A stretch of DNA of 64,000 bases from Ochotona curzoniae (GCF_017591425.1 NW_024465777.1:3038001-3102000); one strand, 5' to 3'. Shown: positions 10,621 through 23,267, numbered from the stretch's first letter. Program-made: numbers and translations. The notes: generated from the letters alone by a model not told the origin.

Positions 10621-11140
10621 CCAGGCAGCCTGGCCCTGGGAGCGGGGCTCTTTCCACTTCACTATTTCATGTCTCTTCCAAAATGGATGAGTCCTAGAGC
10701 CCCGGCTTGCTGGGATTCTGCTGTGGCTCAGCTTCACTGTGCTGTGTGGGGAGGGCCCAGGAGAGGAACCCTTGCCCACCCAGGCTGCCCAGAGAATCCT
10801 GGATGTCAGGAGTGGGGCTGGAGGGAGGAAGGGCCTGTGACCGGTCCAGGATGGCATTCACTGGGCACTGACTTCTTGACAGGAGGACTTGGCTCATAAT
10901 GCTCATGTATCCTCCAACGGTGGACTGATGACTTTGCAATGTGTGCACACACACACGCCAGCAGCGATGGCACAAGGATGGCTGGGCCAGGCTGGGAAGA
11001 GCCAACTGGGAATTCAGAAGTCTGGAACACTGGAGAACCTGGTGTCAGGAAACCCTGGCACTGGTGCTCCTTAGTGGTAAGAGTAACTCAGACCCCATCC
11101 CAGGGCCTCAGTGCAATGCAGCCCTAAGGGTACAGCTTCT
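10621..11140. other. Intergenic DNA, no gene seen
   Basis: Single-copy-looking sequence with a short CACACACAC run near 10947. No exon recognised. Confidence 0.5.
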
Positions 11141-11440
11141 AGGGGCTGGTATTGTGGCACATCAGGCTAAACCACCACCTGGGATGTTGACATCCCATAG
11201 GGGTACTGCTTCTCCTCCCGACTGCCCTACTTCCAGTCAGGCTCCCTGCTAATGCTTCTGCGAAAGCAGCGAAGCACAACCTAAGTCCCTGGACCCCTCT
11301 ACCCCAGTGGAGGACCCAGACAGAGCTCATGGTTTCTGCCTTCAACCTGGCTATTGTGGCCATCTGGGAGTGTGACCAGTGGATGGAAGATCTGTCTCTC
11401 CTCTGCTCTCTGCCTTTCAGATAAAATAAATGCATCTTTT
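11141..11440 (+). repeat. CSINE, older type
   Basis: GGGGCTGGTATTGTGGCACA head and CTTTCAGATAAAATAAATGC tail, with a (TTG)n-like tract after the tail. Confidence 0.82.
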
Positions 11441-12990
11441 GTTGTTGTTGTTATGGTACCCATGTCATTGGATGGAAGGCTGTGAGGTTGAAGATGACAT
11501 ATCTTGGATCTTGCAGTGCTTATCACTGTCAGTCTGCTGCTTGTTCAGCAGGCCTGCCTGGGGTCCAGTGTCGGTGCTGTCATCCTCCAGCAGTGTGACC
11601 TCAAGCGAGTTACTTAGCCATCCTGTGGTTGGCTCTTCACTTGTGACCTGGGGACAATGGAAAAAACAGGAAGCTGACAGTGGCACCTGGCACAGGTGGA
11701 GCACTGCGTTATTCCCACTGTCCAGCAGCAGCAGCCCCCTCCCCCACCTCAGTTTCTTGTGCTCAGAGACGTCATCTTCATTGGCTTATAGTTTCCCTGG
11801 CTCTGCCCCATGGATCTGGGCAGCTGTCGGGTTCATCCCTAGCACCTGGCCTGGGCTGGGCAGTGGTAGGCCCTTAGTCAATGTTTGCTGAACTTATGCT
11901 TTTCCTGCAAGGTAGGATCTAGTGTCTTTGCCAGGTACACATCTAAGGAGTCAGCAGGAAGAAATTTATTTAGCCTTTCACCGTCTAGGGGCAGTGAGAA
12001 TTGTTATCCAAATCCTTCCCCTTTGGTTAGTTTTTACAGATGTGACAACTGAAGCAAAGTTAAAGGTGTGGGGCAGCCTCTGACTTCTGTGACCCAATCC
12101 CCTTGTTCAAGAGTTGGAGTGTACCTGGGGCACCCAACCATCCATTCTATCCTAGGGCAGGCTGCTGTGGTTGTGAGCCATAGGGAGCTGAGCCACAGGC
12201 CCTAATCTGCTAGCAACTGCCACTTAGCCAAGTGTAGAAAGGGCCTGGGCGCAGCTCACATCCTGCTGTACTTCCGGAGCTTGCACTGGAGCCGAGCACA
12301 GGAAAAGGCCAGGAGGGCGGCTGTCCACAGTGACTCAGCAGGCTGGGCCAAGGGAAGGCCAAGGGGGAGTGGGATCTGTCCTCCACTCCTCAGACCCTCG
12401 CTGGGTCCTAGAGGCACAAGCCAGGCTCCAACCAGACCATTGTCATGGTCATTGCACTCCTCCAAGCAGAGGAGGGCACTGCATGGGCAAGTCGCTGCTG
12501 GCTGTCCTCTGCCCCAGTGGCTGTCTTCTGCCCCACTACCGGCAGGGCTGAGCCAGGACCCTGGGCAAGGAAATGGATCCAGGTTGGGGCAGCTAGAGAC
12601 CTGAATGCACCAGGAAAGATGCAAGCTGAGGACTGGTGGCCAAAGACAGCAGAGCCCGTCCCTGAGGAAGGGCAGTCCAGGAGGCCTCCCTGGTAGAGCT
12701 ATTTGCTGGGACCCGAAGATTGGGGATTTTGAATATTAGAACAGTAACCACAACCTGTCTGGGCCATTTGCCACACCCTGCCTCTGGGCGTTATTGAATG
12801 TGAGGGTGGATGGGGGTGTTGTCCTGGGAGTGAGGGGTGTGGACAACACGCCTGGGATTCTACCGGCCCCTGGGGACTAAGGATTTGGCAGAGACACCCT
12901 GAGGGGTCTGGCCACCTGTCTTCCACATTTCCTTGGCTTCTCCCCAGCGGGCACCGGGGGGTTGAACCAGCCATGTGGTGGAGAGAGTAG
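11441..12990. other. Intergenic DNA with MIR/L2 fossils
   Basis: A MIR-like piece lies at about 11570-11690 (CAGTGTGACCTCAAGCGAGT) and an L2/MIR 3' end at about 11838-11897 (GGCAGTGGTAGGCCCTTAGT). The rest shows only unremarkable short frames. Confidence 0.5.
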
Positions 12991-12997
12991 ACTTCCA

Positions 12998-13302
12998 TTT
13001 TTACTTATTTGTTTGATCTATTTCAGAGACAGAGAGACAAACAGTCTCTCCTTTACTGGTTCACTTCCCAGATACACACCATCTGGTCTGGACCAGGCTG
13101 AAGCCAGGAGCCCAGAACTCAATCCAGATCTGTTTGGGTGTTAGGGCCCCAAACAGTTGAGCTCCCACTTGGTGCTTCCCAGGATGCATAACCCCAGAAA
13201 GTTGGACTATGGGTGGAGCCATGGCTTGAACCCAAGAGGTCTGATATGGGATGTGGGTGTCCTAAGTGGAATTTTAATCACTAGGCCAAACACCTGCCCC
13301 TA
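12998..13302 (-). repeat. CSINE, old copy, minus strand
   Basis: ACTTATTTGTTTGATCTATT start and GGCCAAACACCTGCCCC head end. Strongly diverged, with an A-box region still legible. Confidence 0.7.
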
Positions 13303-13364
13303 AAACAGCCCATGAGATTATACGGTTTGGCACACTTCCTGCCTGGACAGCCTTCAGCTGGTGA

Positions 13365-13420
13365 TGTTATAGACTCAGTCTCAGTTCCTGCTTCTGTAAA
13401 ATGGGAATCATAGCAAAGAC
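13365..13420 (+). repeat. MIR fragment, sense
   Basis: GACTCAGTCTCAGTTCCTGC then TTCTGTAAAATGGGAATCAT, the hallmark MIR middle segment. Confidence 0.5.
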
Positions 13421-13434
13421 TAATCTTTTCAGCT

Positions 13435-13560
13435 CCTCCTATGTGCTGATTCATGCCACAACACTATGATGTGGGTGCCATTTCCAACTACAGAAACAGA
13501 GACATAGCGTGGTGAAGCAACAAGTCAAGTTTGTGTGGTTCAATAGCAAACATGGGAAAA
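13435..13560 (-). repeat. MIR fragment, antisense
   Basis: CTCCTATGTGCTGATTCATG followed by CATTTCCAACTACAGAAACA matches antisense MIR. It is next to a sense fragment, so two elements or a rearrangement are present. Confidence 0.5.
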
Positions 13561-15178
13561 CTCAGGAGTCCCCGCCTAGAAAACATGCTATGAGCCACCT
13601 CCCAGGCCACAGCCCCCGGCCAACAAACTGAGCACATAAAGCTCTCATGACAGGGCCTGGCACATGCAAAGCCATTAGGCACTGAGATGTGACATCAGAC
13701 CAGATGCAGTTGGCTTAAACACAGAGGGGATCTGTTTTGTCCCCAACAGGCAGTCCCCAAATCGTGGCCCTGGCATTGATGGCTCAGGGGTTCGATGGTG
13801 TGAGTGCTTCCTGTCTCCTGCTCTGCCTCTCTTAACACTGGCTTCCGCCCAAGGATGCCTACCCTGTTTGTGGCAAGATGGCTGCTAGGGACACCTCGGG
13901 GACCATGTGTCCAGCTCCTCCCCAGTGAGGAAAAGAGGCTAGCCCCGCAAGCCAAATGCTGGCTTCTTTCCCTTCATCAGATGGGGCCGGTTGAGTCCTG
14001 TGGTCACTCACAGCCCCAGGACTTTCCTGGAGCCAGCATGGGGCCAAGACTCAGGGTGCGACCTTTCCCAGAAGCAGGGACACGGAAGGAGGTGGAATGT
14101 GTGAGAAAGGCCTGGGGCTTGGGGGCAAGGGCGTAGATATGTCTACAAAGAGCTTCCGACCCTTCTGCACAGGGGAGCCGCGGGGAAAGCCTGACTTTGC
14201 ACGCTGACTTTAATACAATGCACCCTACAGTGCCCAGAGAGGCCGGATCCCAGGGAGGAAGTGGTTTATTTGGACTGAGGGTGGAGGCGTGTTTGTAGGA
14301 GGTCCCTGGAGGAGTCCCTCGGAATCCTGCAACATGAGAAGGATTTGTCCAGCCAGAAAAGTCTGGGAGAGGGGCAGAGGCAGGCGGAGCCCCAAGCAGA
14401 AGCCTGTGGGCTCACCAGGGCAAGCAGGATGCTCCAGGGCACCCTCAGTTTGGCTCCTCCCATCATTCCGGGGCTGGGGGTGACAGTATTAACAGCCATC
14501 CAAGGCAGGGGTGGGGCGGGGAGAGTCCCACCAGGCGTGTGAGTCATGCCATGAGTCACTGCAGCTGGCTATGGCCTCCACGGGGCAGGGTGGGTGGGGG
14601 GGACCCTCATCTGTGGACAAAGATGGGCAGGGTGTTGTGTCCTTGGTAGGCAGGGAGGTGGTCACCCAGGCTGCCCAGCCCCCTCCTCCACCTGGGAAGA
14701 AGTGGGGAGACGCAGGTATTGGAGTAGGAGGATGGTACCCGCTGGACTTGGGTTTACCAGTTGTCACTTTAGGAGCAGAAATCTTGCACTTATTTCAAAC
14801 TTCAGCTGTGGGGAGGCATGCTGGGGTTCAGGGTGCCAAGCACAGAGTCACTTCCCAGCAGGCAGCTCTTACAGGGTTATTTGCTTTTCTTTCAAGAGCA
14901 CAGATCTTGGGTTGAACACCCAAGCAGCGATTGCCCTGACCCCATGGCTTGTTACTTCTACTATGTCCTGCCCCTTGCCCCGGCCCCACCAGCTCTCAAA
15001 ATTCTCTGCCAGGAACCTATTTCACTTTTTAATGGACTCTCACTCAAAGCAAAAGAATCATCAGATGCCTTATTAAAGTCTCCCATGGGCTCTGTCTGCG
15101 TCCAGCCATGCACGAATGCACAGAATGTCCCTGCAGGTGACCCTGGGTGCCATGTGTCTGCTTGAAGCATTTCTTTCT
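13561..15178. other. Intergenic DNA, no gene seen
   Basis: GC-rich single-copy-looking sequence, locally Alu-free and SINE-free for 1.6 kb. Short frames on both strands resemble nothing I recognise. Confidence 0.5.
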
Positions 15179-15512
15179 TTTTAAAAAGATTTATTCATTA
15201 TTTTTATTAGAAAGGCAGATATACGGGGAGACTACATAGACAGAGACATAGACAGAGACGGAGACACAGAGAAAGATCTTGTATCCACTGGTTCACTCCC
15301 CAAGTGGCCGCAATGGTCTGTGCTGAGCTTATCTGAAGCCAGGAACCAGGATTTTCATCTGGGTCTCCCATGCGGGCATTTGGCTATCCTTGACTGTTTC
15401 CTAGGCTACAAGCAGGGAGCTGGAAGGGAAGTAGAGCTGCCAGGATACAAACCAGTGCCTGGGTGTGCAAGGCGAGAACTTTAGCCACTAGGCTACTGCA
15501 GCTCTGTGCCCC
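15179..15512 (-). repeat. CSINE, minus strand
   Basis: Full copy from TTTAAAAAGATTTATTCATT to GCTACTGCAGCTCTGTGCCCC. It carries a local expansion of ACAGAGAC-type repeats in the tail-proximal part. Confidence 0.88.
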
Positions 15513-15939
15513 CTCTTTTTTTATATATATAATTTAAGAGGAATGATCAGACTGGGTCCCCTCTGGAATCTTCCTCTTATGTTGGTTTGTCCTTTTAAGC
15601 CACATCCTTCTTACAGAGACCTTGGCTCCATCTGGAAGGCTGGGCCAAGGCCGGGTGCCTCAGGGAGACTCCTAGCCCAGTGGCAGCTCTGGAGGACAAC
15701 CATGAAGATGGCCCTTGGCCATGTGACACCTCTCCCACCCCCTCAGGGTTTACACCCTTGTTTCCGCACACTGGGGGAGGCCCTGGGCTGGGGCAGGCAG
15801 CTGTTTCTCACTGGGTCCCCATTTCATCCCCGCGCCCACCAGCAAGGCCCCCTGTGCCCTGGACAATTTCCTTTTCTCTACTCCTCTATCCCACAGCTTT
15901 GCTGGGCACTCTGCTTCTCTCACCTTCAGCTTTTGCAGG

Positions 15940-16250
15940 AGCTGCTCCCTGAGCCATCCTGCCTGTCCAGCTAATATCTACTCAGCAGACACAGGTCATC
16001 TCAGATGGACCCTTCTCTGGGAAGCCCCCTCTGATCAATCACAGGGGTCCCTCTGCTGGGCTCTCATCACGCCCTGGGCTTAATAGCTGTGTCCCTTTCA
16101 CCACACTGTCGAACACTGCACTACCTACCTAGCCTTGCTGCCTCAGTTTCCTCCTCTGTACAACAGCGATGAGCTCAGAGCTATAAAGAAGACACAGCTC
16201 AGTGCAGATACAAAAACAGCGCTGTGCCTGGAGCTGGGGCATGACAGGCT
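15940..16250 (+). repeat. L2 and MIR fossils
   Basis: TCTCTGGGAAGCCCCCTCTG, then a CTGCCTCAGTTTCCTCCTCT block: an L2-like 3' region followed by a MIR-like core, both ancient. Confidence 0.45.
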
Positions 16251-16529
16251 AAGCCCGGCAGAAGCTATGGAATAGCTGTGTGTCTGTCTGCCCGGCAGCA
16301 TTTGCTGAGCTTCTGGGGCACTCTGGGGGCTGGGTCATCATGCCCGATGTTTATTCAGGGCCTGGTTCATTTCAGGCTTACGACATTTCATTTTGAATAA
16401 ATGAAGTACTCTGTTCAGACTAACACACACTTCCCAAGCACTGGAAAAGCATGTGAAGAATTTTTATTCATTGCTATCCCCTCTTCTTTAACATCCTCTT
16501 ATATGACATTTCTTTCTTTTTAAGATTCA

Positions 16530-16850
16530 TTTAGCACAGTAGCCTAATGGCTAAAATCCTCATCTTGCATGCGCCAGGACCCCTTATAGGCACTGGTTCA
16601 TGTCCTGGCTGCTATGCTTCACTTCCAGCTTCCTGTTGTGGCCTGGGAAAACAGGAGAGGATGGCCCAAAGCATTGAGATCCTGCACCCATGTGGGAGAC
16701 CCAGAAGAAGCTCCTGGCTCCTGGCTCCTGACTTCAGATCAGCTCTGCTCCAGCAGTTGTGGCTATTTGGGGAGTGAACTAGTGGATGGAAGATCTACCT
16801 CTCTGTAAATCTGACTTTCTAATAAAAATTTTAAAATAAATCTTTAAAAA
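16530..16850 (+). repeat. CSINE, full length
   Basis: Starts TTAGCACAGTAGCCTAATGG and ends in AATAAAAATTTTAAAATAAA. Carries a duplicated CTCCTGGCTCCTGGCTCCTG segment. Confidence 0.88.
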
Positions 16851-16857
16851 AAGATTT

Positions 16858-17186
16858 GGGCCCGGCACGATAGCGTAGTGGTTAAAGTCCTCGCCTTGAA
16901 TGCACCAGGATCCCATATTCGCGCCAGTTCTAATCCCAGCAGCTCCACTTCCCATCCAGCTCCCTGTCTGTGGCCTGGGAGAGCAGTCGAGGACAGCCCA
17001 ATGCTTTGGGACCCTGTACCCACGTGGGAGACCTGGAGGAGGCTCCAGAATCCTGGCTTTGGATTGGCTCAGCACCAGCCATTGTGGCCCCTTGGGGAGT
17101 GAATCATCGGACGGAAGATCTTCCTCTCTGTCTCCCCTCCTCTCTGTATATCTCACTTGCCAGTAGAAATAAATAAATCTTTAAAG
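16858..17186 (+). repeat. CSINE, full length, young
   Basis: GGGCCCGGCACGATAGCGTA head, near-consensus body, AGAAATAAATAAATCTTTAA tail. It lies 8 bp after the previous SINE in the same orientation. Confidence 0.93.
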
Positions 17187-17292
17187 AAATATTTATTTAC
17201 TTATGTTTGAAAGTCAGAGTTATAGAGTGAGAAGGAGAGACATACACAGAGAGGAAGATCTCCCATCCGTTGCTTGGCTCCACGAATGACTG
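17187..17292 (-). repeat. CSINE 3' fragment, minus strand
   Basis: AATATTTATTTACTTATGTT through AGAGGAAGATCTCCCATCCG; the remainder of the element is missing or unrecognisable. Confidence 0.7.
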
Positions 17293-17579
17293 TTTGGTTT
17301 GCTAGGGTGTTGGCAGGTCCTAGGATGACTGTGGCACCTTCAAGTGCTCAGCTTATGTTTGTGCTCCGTGTCTCTGCCTCCAGGAAGGCTTTCTGACTCT
17401 CCTCCACACTAGGTGAAGGTGGATGCCCCTGCTTTCATAGTACTAGGATTTAAGTCTGTTTTCCCAAGCCCAGCAGCTTGAGGCTTTTAAATGTGTGGTT
17501 TTCTTAACCAGCCAGCACAGTCTAGGAGGGAGATGTGGGTCATGACAGAAGTGGCAGTGACAAAACTGTTCGGCCTGGT

Positions 17580-17715
17580 CAGCTGTTTATGTACAGTGTT
17601 CTACTCACCAGTGTGGGAGAGTAGTGTATTACGCCCATTTAGCAGACGGGGAAACTTAGGCTCATAGAGGTGAAGAGGTCATACCAGGTCTCTAGTGCTT
17701 GACCTGGCCAGCAGT
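17580..17715 (-). repeat. MIR fragment, antisense
   Basis: GCCCATTTAGCAGACGGGGA then AACTTAGGCTCATAGAGGTG, a clear antisense MIR core. Confidence 0.6.
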
Positions 17716-17789
17716 GACTGACCTTGACAGCCTGAATTTATAGCTGGAATCCTGAGCCACTGTACGTGTTGGCTTTGCAGATAAGTAAC

Positions 17790-18066
17790 AAGTGGACCAG
17801 TATCGTGGTGCTGAGGGTCAAGCTCGCCACAGTGGCATCCCCCATCAGAGCAAGCCTAGCTGCTCCGCTTCTGATCCAGTTTTCTGTGAATGTGCCTGAG
17901 AAGTTAGAGGAAGATGGCCCAAGGGCTTGGGCCCCTGCACCCACATGGGAGATCCAGATAAAGTTCTTGGCTTGGTCCAGCCCTGGGCATTATGGCCACT
18001 TGAGGAGTAAATCAGCAGGTGGAAAAGCTTTGTCTTCAGTTTTTTTCTTGTTCCTCTGCTTTCCAA
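17790..18066 (+). repeat. CSINE, older type
   Basis: AGTGGACCAGTATCGTGGTG head and GCCCCTGCACCCACATGGGA body with several deletions. Confidence 0.75.
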
Positions 18067-18440
18067 CCTGAGTTGCATTTTGGAAAGATGCCAGGGATGA
18101 ACAGCGCCATCCTGTGCCCAGGCTGACCTGTCTGGGAGGCTGAGCCCCGGCATCTGATACCTGGGGGCGACGTGGGCTGGTGACAGCAGAGCACTGCTGT
18201 GTTTTCCTGGCAATGAGCACACAGCAAGCAGAGCAGCTGTGGGCGCCTCCCGCCTCCTCATTCGTGCCAGCGAGAAGGGGGAATTCCCGGGGTTCCTGCC
18301 GAGGATCCAATGGCCCCCTCCACCGCCTCTGAACTCCTCCCAGGGTTTGTTTTAATTTGGAATGATTTCCAAACAGCAGAAAAATCGCAAGAATAACTCA
18401 AACAACTCCTTAACACTCTGCCTAGATTCACCAGTTTGTT
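18067..18440. other. Intergenic DNA, no gene seen
   Basis: Single-copy-looking. Nothing recognised. Confidence 0.5.
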
Positions 18441-18763
18441 CTTTTTTTTCTTAAGACACACACACACATATAATTTGGAAGGCAGATTTAGAGAGAGTGA
18501 AAGAGTTGGAGACCAAGATCTTCCATCCACTGGTTCACCCAAGTGGCCACAATGGCTAGAGCTGAGCCCATCTAAAGCCACCATCTCCCTCTGGGTCTCC
18601 CACGTGGGTAGAGGGACCCAGAGTTTGAGCCATCCTCCACCCCTCTTTCCCAGGCTCCAGGCAGGAACTGGATGAAAAGAGGAACAGCCTGGACCCAAAC
18701 CGGTATCCATACTGGATGTCGGAGCTGCAAGGTGGAGGTACGCTGAGCCACTGCACCAGCCCA
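18441..18763 (-). repeat. CSINE, minus strand
   Basis: Poly(T)/ACACACAC start, AGATCTTCCATCCACTGGTT, and CTGAGCCACTGCACCAGCCC at the head end. Confidence 0.82.
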
Positions 18764-18990
18764 CCAATTCCATTTTTTGTTGCACTTTGGCAATTTATTT
18801 CCTATATGTAGTGATGAGATATGTACATAGATTCAGATAGGTAAATAGACTGACAGACACAGGCACAGATACACATTTAGGGTTTGTTTTTTTTTTTTTA
18901 AATTTTCTGAACCATTTGAGGGTAGACTGCAATTGTTTTACTCCTCATCCTTAGCATATCAGCTTGTGTCCTATAAGAATATCCTCCTAG

Positions 18991-19318
18991 GGCCCTGCAC
19001 AGTAGCCTGGCAACTGAAGACCTCACCTTGCACATGCCGGGATTCCATATGGGCATCGGTTTTAATCTCAATGACCCTGCTTCCCATCCAGCTCTGCCTG
19101 TGGCCTGGGAAAGCAGTCAAGGATGACCCAAGGCCTTGGGACCCTGTACCCCTGTGGGAGACCCCGGAAGAGGCTCCTGGCTCCTGGCTTCAGGTCAGCG
19201 CAGCTTGAGCCATTGTTGCCACCTGGGGAGTGAATCATCGGATGGAGGATCTTCCTGTCTGTCCTCCTCTCTGTATATCTGGCTTTCCAATAAAAATAAA
19301 TAAATGTTCAAAAAATTT
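18991..19318 (+). repeat. CSINE, full length
   Basis: GGCCCTGCACAGTAGCCTGG head, body with GCAGTCAAGGATGACCCAAG, and a TTTCCAATAAAAATAAATAA tail with A-run. Confidence 0.9.
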
Positions 19319-19380
19319 TAAAAATGTGCTCCTACATTATCATGGTACAGGCACTGTATTTAGGACAGTCAGCATTGATC

Positions 19381-19656
19381 TTTTTTTTTTTTTTTTTCAA
19401 TTTTTGTTTGTAGAGCAGAGAGAAAGTGAGTGAGAGGGAGTGGGAGAGAGTGAGAGAGCCGAAGATGTCTTCTGGCCATAGCTCACTTCAGTTCACTTCA
19501 CAGTTGCCTATAAAAGCCAGGGCTGGGCCAGGCCAAAATTAAGAGCCTGGAAACCAGCCCAGGCCTTCCACCTGTGTGGCAGGGACCCAAGCACTTGAGC
19601 TACCATCTGCCACCTGCTAGGGTACATATTAGCATGAAGCTGGATCAGACCTGAAG
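19381..19656 (-). repeat. CSINE, old copy, minus strand
   Basis: Poly(T) start and AGCAGAGAGAAAGTGAGTGA; body strongly diverged to about GAAGCTGGATCAGACCTGAA. Confidence 0.65.
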
Positions 19657-19657
19657 T

Positions 19658-19932
19658 AGGGGCTGGTGTTGTGATGGGACGGGTTAAGCCACTTCCTTTG
19701 ATACTCCATGTGGGCACTGATTTGAGTCCTGGAAGCTCTGCCTCGTATCCAGCTCCTTGCTCATGATCCTGGGAAAGCAATAGAGAGAACCAGATGAAGC
19801 TCTTGGCTTCTGACTTCAGCTTGGCTCAGCTTTGGCCATAGAGGCCATTTGGGGACCAAACCATTGGATAAAAGACCTCTATTTGTCTCTCTCTGTAGCT
19901 CATTCAAACAGATGAAAACAATAAATCTGAGA
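19658..19932 (+). repeat. CSINE, older type
   Basis: GGGGCTGGTGTTGTGATGGG head, directly abutting the previous minus-strand SINE so the two lie head to head. Confidence 0.78.
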
Positions 19933-22160
19933 AGAACCAGCGGGCATCTTAAACAGCGGTTTAAACACTGGACTGAATACCCACGCCAGGCCCAATCCTT
20001 AGATCCGTATTCATACCCAGTTCTGTCAACTGATCTAGCAACGTTCTTTGTAGGATTCTTTCGCTTCCAGTTCAGGATCCAGTTCTATTTGCCCTGTGCT
20101 TAGTGGTCACAGCTCCTCACTCTCCTTTCATCTGGAACTGCCATGCTGTCTTTGTTTGCACGTGCCTGGTGTCTCTGTGATCTGTCAGCTACCTGTTGTT
20201 GCTGGTGTGTTACAGATTTGTGTGTGTGTATGTGTGCACGTGCACACTTGGCATATCACCCTCAGAAGCACCTGGCAAGGGAGAGATGAACTTGGATCAC
20301 CTGGTGAAGGGGTGGTGTGGTATTTCTACTAGGTAACTTATAATTACCCCTATCCCTGGTAACAAGCAGTCTGTGGGGACACGGTCAGGGCATGTAAATA
20401 TCCTCTTCCTGCTGATTCTTATGGTGTTTGTTTCTGATCAGCAAGAACTGGCGCTAGTTCCCTTCCACCTGCTTCATCTCCGCCTTCTTCTCCCGCTGTG
20501 GGGCCTGAGGCAAGGCCTCTGTCCGCACTGTGATATGCAGTGGTGCACTAGGAGAGACCACTGTTGTCAGCAAGAGAAGGGTGGGCTCCTGGAACTCAGC
20601 CATCCTCCGCACTGTCCTGGAGCCTGCCTGGATAAGCCCAGGGAGTCTGGTCCTGCAGGAGTGGAGCTAATGGCTGAAGGACTGGGCAGGTGCAGGCCCT
20701 GCGGGCAGGGAGAGGACTCTTGCTTCTAGACTCTCACCTGGAATCTAAGAGGTGGGAGAAGCAGATAGGTCACATCCATAATTGGCACAGACAAGGCTGT
20801 TGTCCTTCTGTCGTGGGCGATGCCTGGGGCACTGTTGGATGCAGCTGAGCACCCAGGGTCATGTGCAGAGACTGGCATAGTCACTATGCCAGGAGATACG
20901 AGGAGATGGCGATTGCTCTGTGTCAGAAGCAAACACACAGCTGAGGCCGGAGCCTCTAAGCCGTGAGCAAGTGAGCGAGGTGGGCCACAGCTGTGGGATG
21001 CAGCTGGGAAAACACAGGCCTTGCTGCCTTCCCTGCCGCCCGTCCTGGCGGGCGCCCCGGTGCCTGCCGCTTGAAGCTGGGGGACTTGTTATTCTTGTGA
21101 AGCGTGAAGGGCACATGTCATCTTTGAAGAAACACCACTGTGTTCTGACTTTCAACTAGCTGCCCTCCCCCTCTGCCACCTTGCTGTGATCTAGAGGACT
21201 GTTCGTTCCAAAGCCATGACCCGCAGGCCTCCAGGGGTGAAGGAAGAGCGTCCTCCCTCAAGCCTCATTTTGCGACTGGGAAGGATTGTCACTGCTTTGC
21301 TCCAATGATGTGAAGAGGCAGCTGGGGGTGGGCCACCGCGTGGATTCTCCTGGGGTGGCAGGAAGCGGGCAGCTCCAAGGCAGTCTTCTCTGTGCGGAGC
21401 TGTTTCATTTGTGTTGACGGTCATAGTCAGACTCGGTCCAAAGAGAAAATGGGAGAGGAGGAAGATGGGGAAGACTGCTGGACACAGGGCGTTGACCATG
21501 TGGCAAGGGCGACGGAAGGAGGCAGGTTGATGGAGGAGACTGCACCATGCGCAGTCAGCATAGATGCGGGTTCAAGTTGCAGCTCTGCTTCAAACCAGCT
21601 GCTTACGTTGGGCAAGTGGACCCTCTGAAGGTCCTCTATAAAGTGGGGCTAGAATTTTCAGCTGGGGTCGTTGCTAACGCCTGAAATGGCATGTGGAATG
21701 CATTCCACAGGTTCATATTAAATGCTCCATCAATCTCTAACACCAATGTAGGCTTTAATGATGATGAGGCTGGTGATGGTGATGATTATAGTGATGATAA
21801 TGATGGTGATTTCTGATCCTCCAGGCTGCTATGCTGTGATTGTCTAGGGTGTTGGAGCTGGGATGGGAATGGCGTACAAAAGTGGGTAACACCTAGCTGA
21901 GGGCACTAGGCACAGGAATGTCATCATCAGGGGATAACTCTGTCCAATGACTAGTGGATCATGTGCTGTCAGGGAAGCAACATGGTATGTTAGAGTTAGC
22001 CCAAGACCCAAAGTTTGCCAAACTTTTTCTGAATACCACTGCTAGCCAGGATGGGGGCACGTGAACAGATCCAGGTCTGGTCTCACAGAGTTGGTGGTCT
22101 AAAGCAGAGATACAAAAGAACTAGACCTTGCTTATTTTATTAAAAATTTTATCTATTTTT
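19933..22160. other. Intergenic DNA with microsatellite and MIR fossil
   Basis: Long SINE-poor stretch. A (GAT/GGT)n-like tract lies at about 21757-21816 (GATGATGAGGCTGGTGATGG) and a MIR-like piece at about 21560-21700 (GCGGGTTCAAGTTGCAGCTC). No exon recognised despite several open frames. Confidence 0.5.
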
Positions 22161-22488
22161 TCTTTAAGATTTATTCATTTTAATTGGAAAGTCAGATCAG
22201 ATTTGTGGAGAGAAAGAGAGACAGAAAGATTTTTTTTGTTGTTGTTCACTCCCCAAGTGGCTGCAAAGGCCAGAGCTGAGCTGATCTGAAGCCAGGAGCC
22301 AGGAGTTTTTCCCAGGTCTCCCCACGGATGCAGGGTCCCAAAGCTTTGGGCCATTTTTTGCTGCTTTCCCAAGCCACAGCAGGGAGCTGGATGGGAAGTG
22401 GAGCAGCCAGGACATGAATCAGCACCCATATGGGATGCCAGAGCTTGGAAGTGGAGGACTCACTAATGGAGCCAATGCCCCGGCCCCT
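22161..22488 (-). repeat. CSINE, minus strand
   Basis: Full copy from TTTAAGATTTATTCATTTTA to GAGCCAATGCCCCGGCCCC. It carries a (TTG)n-like tract inside the tail-proximal part. Confidence 0.9.
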
Positions 22489-22509
22489 ATTTATTTATAT
22501 TTATTTATT

Positions 22510-22757
22510 TACTTATTTTAGATTTGAATAGAAATAAACCATGACAAGCTTCCATCCACCGATTCATTGTGCAGATGTCCACAATAGCCTGTCCAGGTGG
22601 AAGGTGGGGCTAGGAACTCAACCCAGGTGTGTACTGTGGATGACAGGGCCATCCCCTGCTGTCACAGAGGTCTGTATTGTCAGGAAGCTGGAACTGGGAC
22701 TCAAACCCAAGGAGTCCCGTACAGAGTTGGCATCCTGACCCAGCATTTCAACAGCTG
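22510..22757 (-). repeat. CSINE, old copy, minus strand
   Basis: TTTAGATTTGAATAGAAATA start and AACTGGGACTCAAACCCAAG near the head. Diverged and internally shortened. Confidence 0.6.
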
Positions 22758-22797
22758 ACTACATATGACTACATACTGGCCAGTAGGATCCCTGGCA

Positions 22798-23056
22798 GTG
22801 CAAAGTCAGATACACAGAGAGGAGGAGAGACAGACAGCAACAGCCAGTGCTGCGCTGGTCAGGAGCCAGGAGCTCTTCTGAGTCTCCCACATAGTGTAGG
22901 GTCCCAAAGTGTTGGGCCTTCCCCGACTGCTTTTCCAGGCCACAAGCAGGGAGCTGGATGGGAAGTGGAGCAGCCGGGATTAGAACCAGCACCCATATGG
23001 GATCCCAGCGCATTCAGGGTGAGGACTTTAGCTGCTAGGCTACCCACCAGGCCCAG
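22798..23056 (-). repeat. CSINE, 3' tail missing, minus strand
   Basis: Starts within the body (GTGCAAAGTCAGATACACAG) and runs to CTACCCACCAGGCCCAG. A deletion removed the AGATCTTCC segment. Confidence 0.85.
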
Positions 23057-23207
23057 CATTATGATCTTAAACAAACCACGCTCCCTCCCCAGGCCTCAGC
23101 TCCTTTACAGATGGTTGGTTATAGTCAATTGTGACAAGCACAGCTGGCAGGCAACATGTACTAGTTCTCCCGTCTGATGGCCAGGAGGTGTCTCAGTCTG
23201 TTTTTTG

Positions 23208-23267
23208 CTACCATGACTGAACATGCACATGTAGAGCTGATTGTGGAAGGAGATTCAGTCATGGTAG
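23208..23267. repeat. Perfect 14-bp inverted repeat with 32-bp loop
   Basis: CTACCATGACTGAA at 23208-23221 is exactly complementary to TTCAGTCATGGTAG at 23254-23267. It sits at the junction between the MaLR remnant and the foreign segment inside it. Confidence 0.9.

Noticed and set aside
16858..16940. Possible tRNA genes at SINE heads with A/B-box-like motifs
   Set aside because: The heads are tRNA-derived but cannot form a complete cloverleaf with mature ends and are followed by the SINE body.
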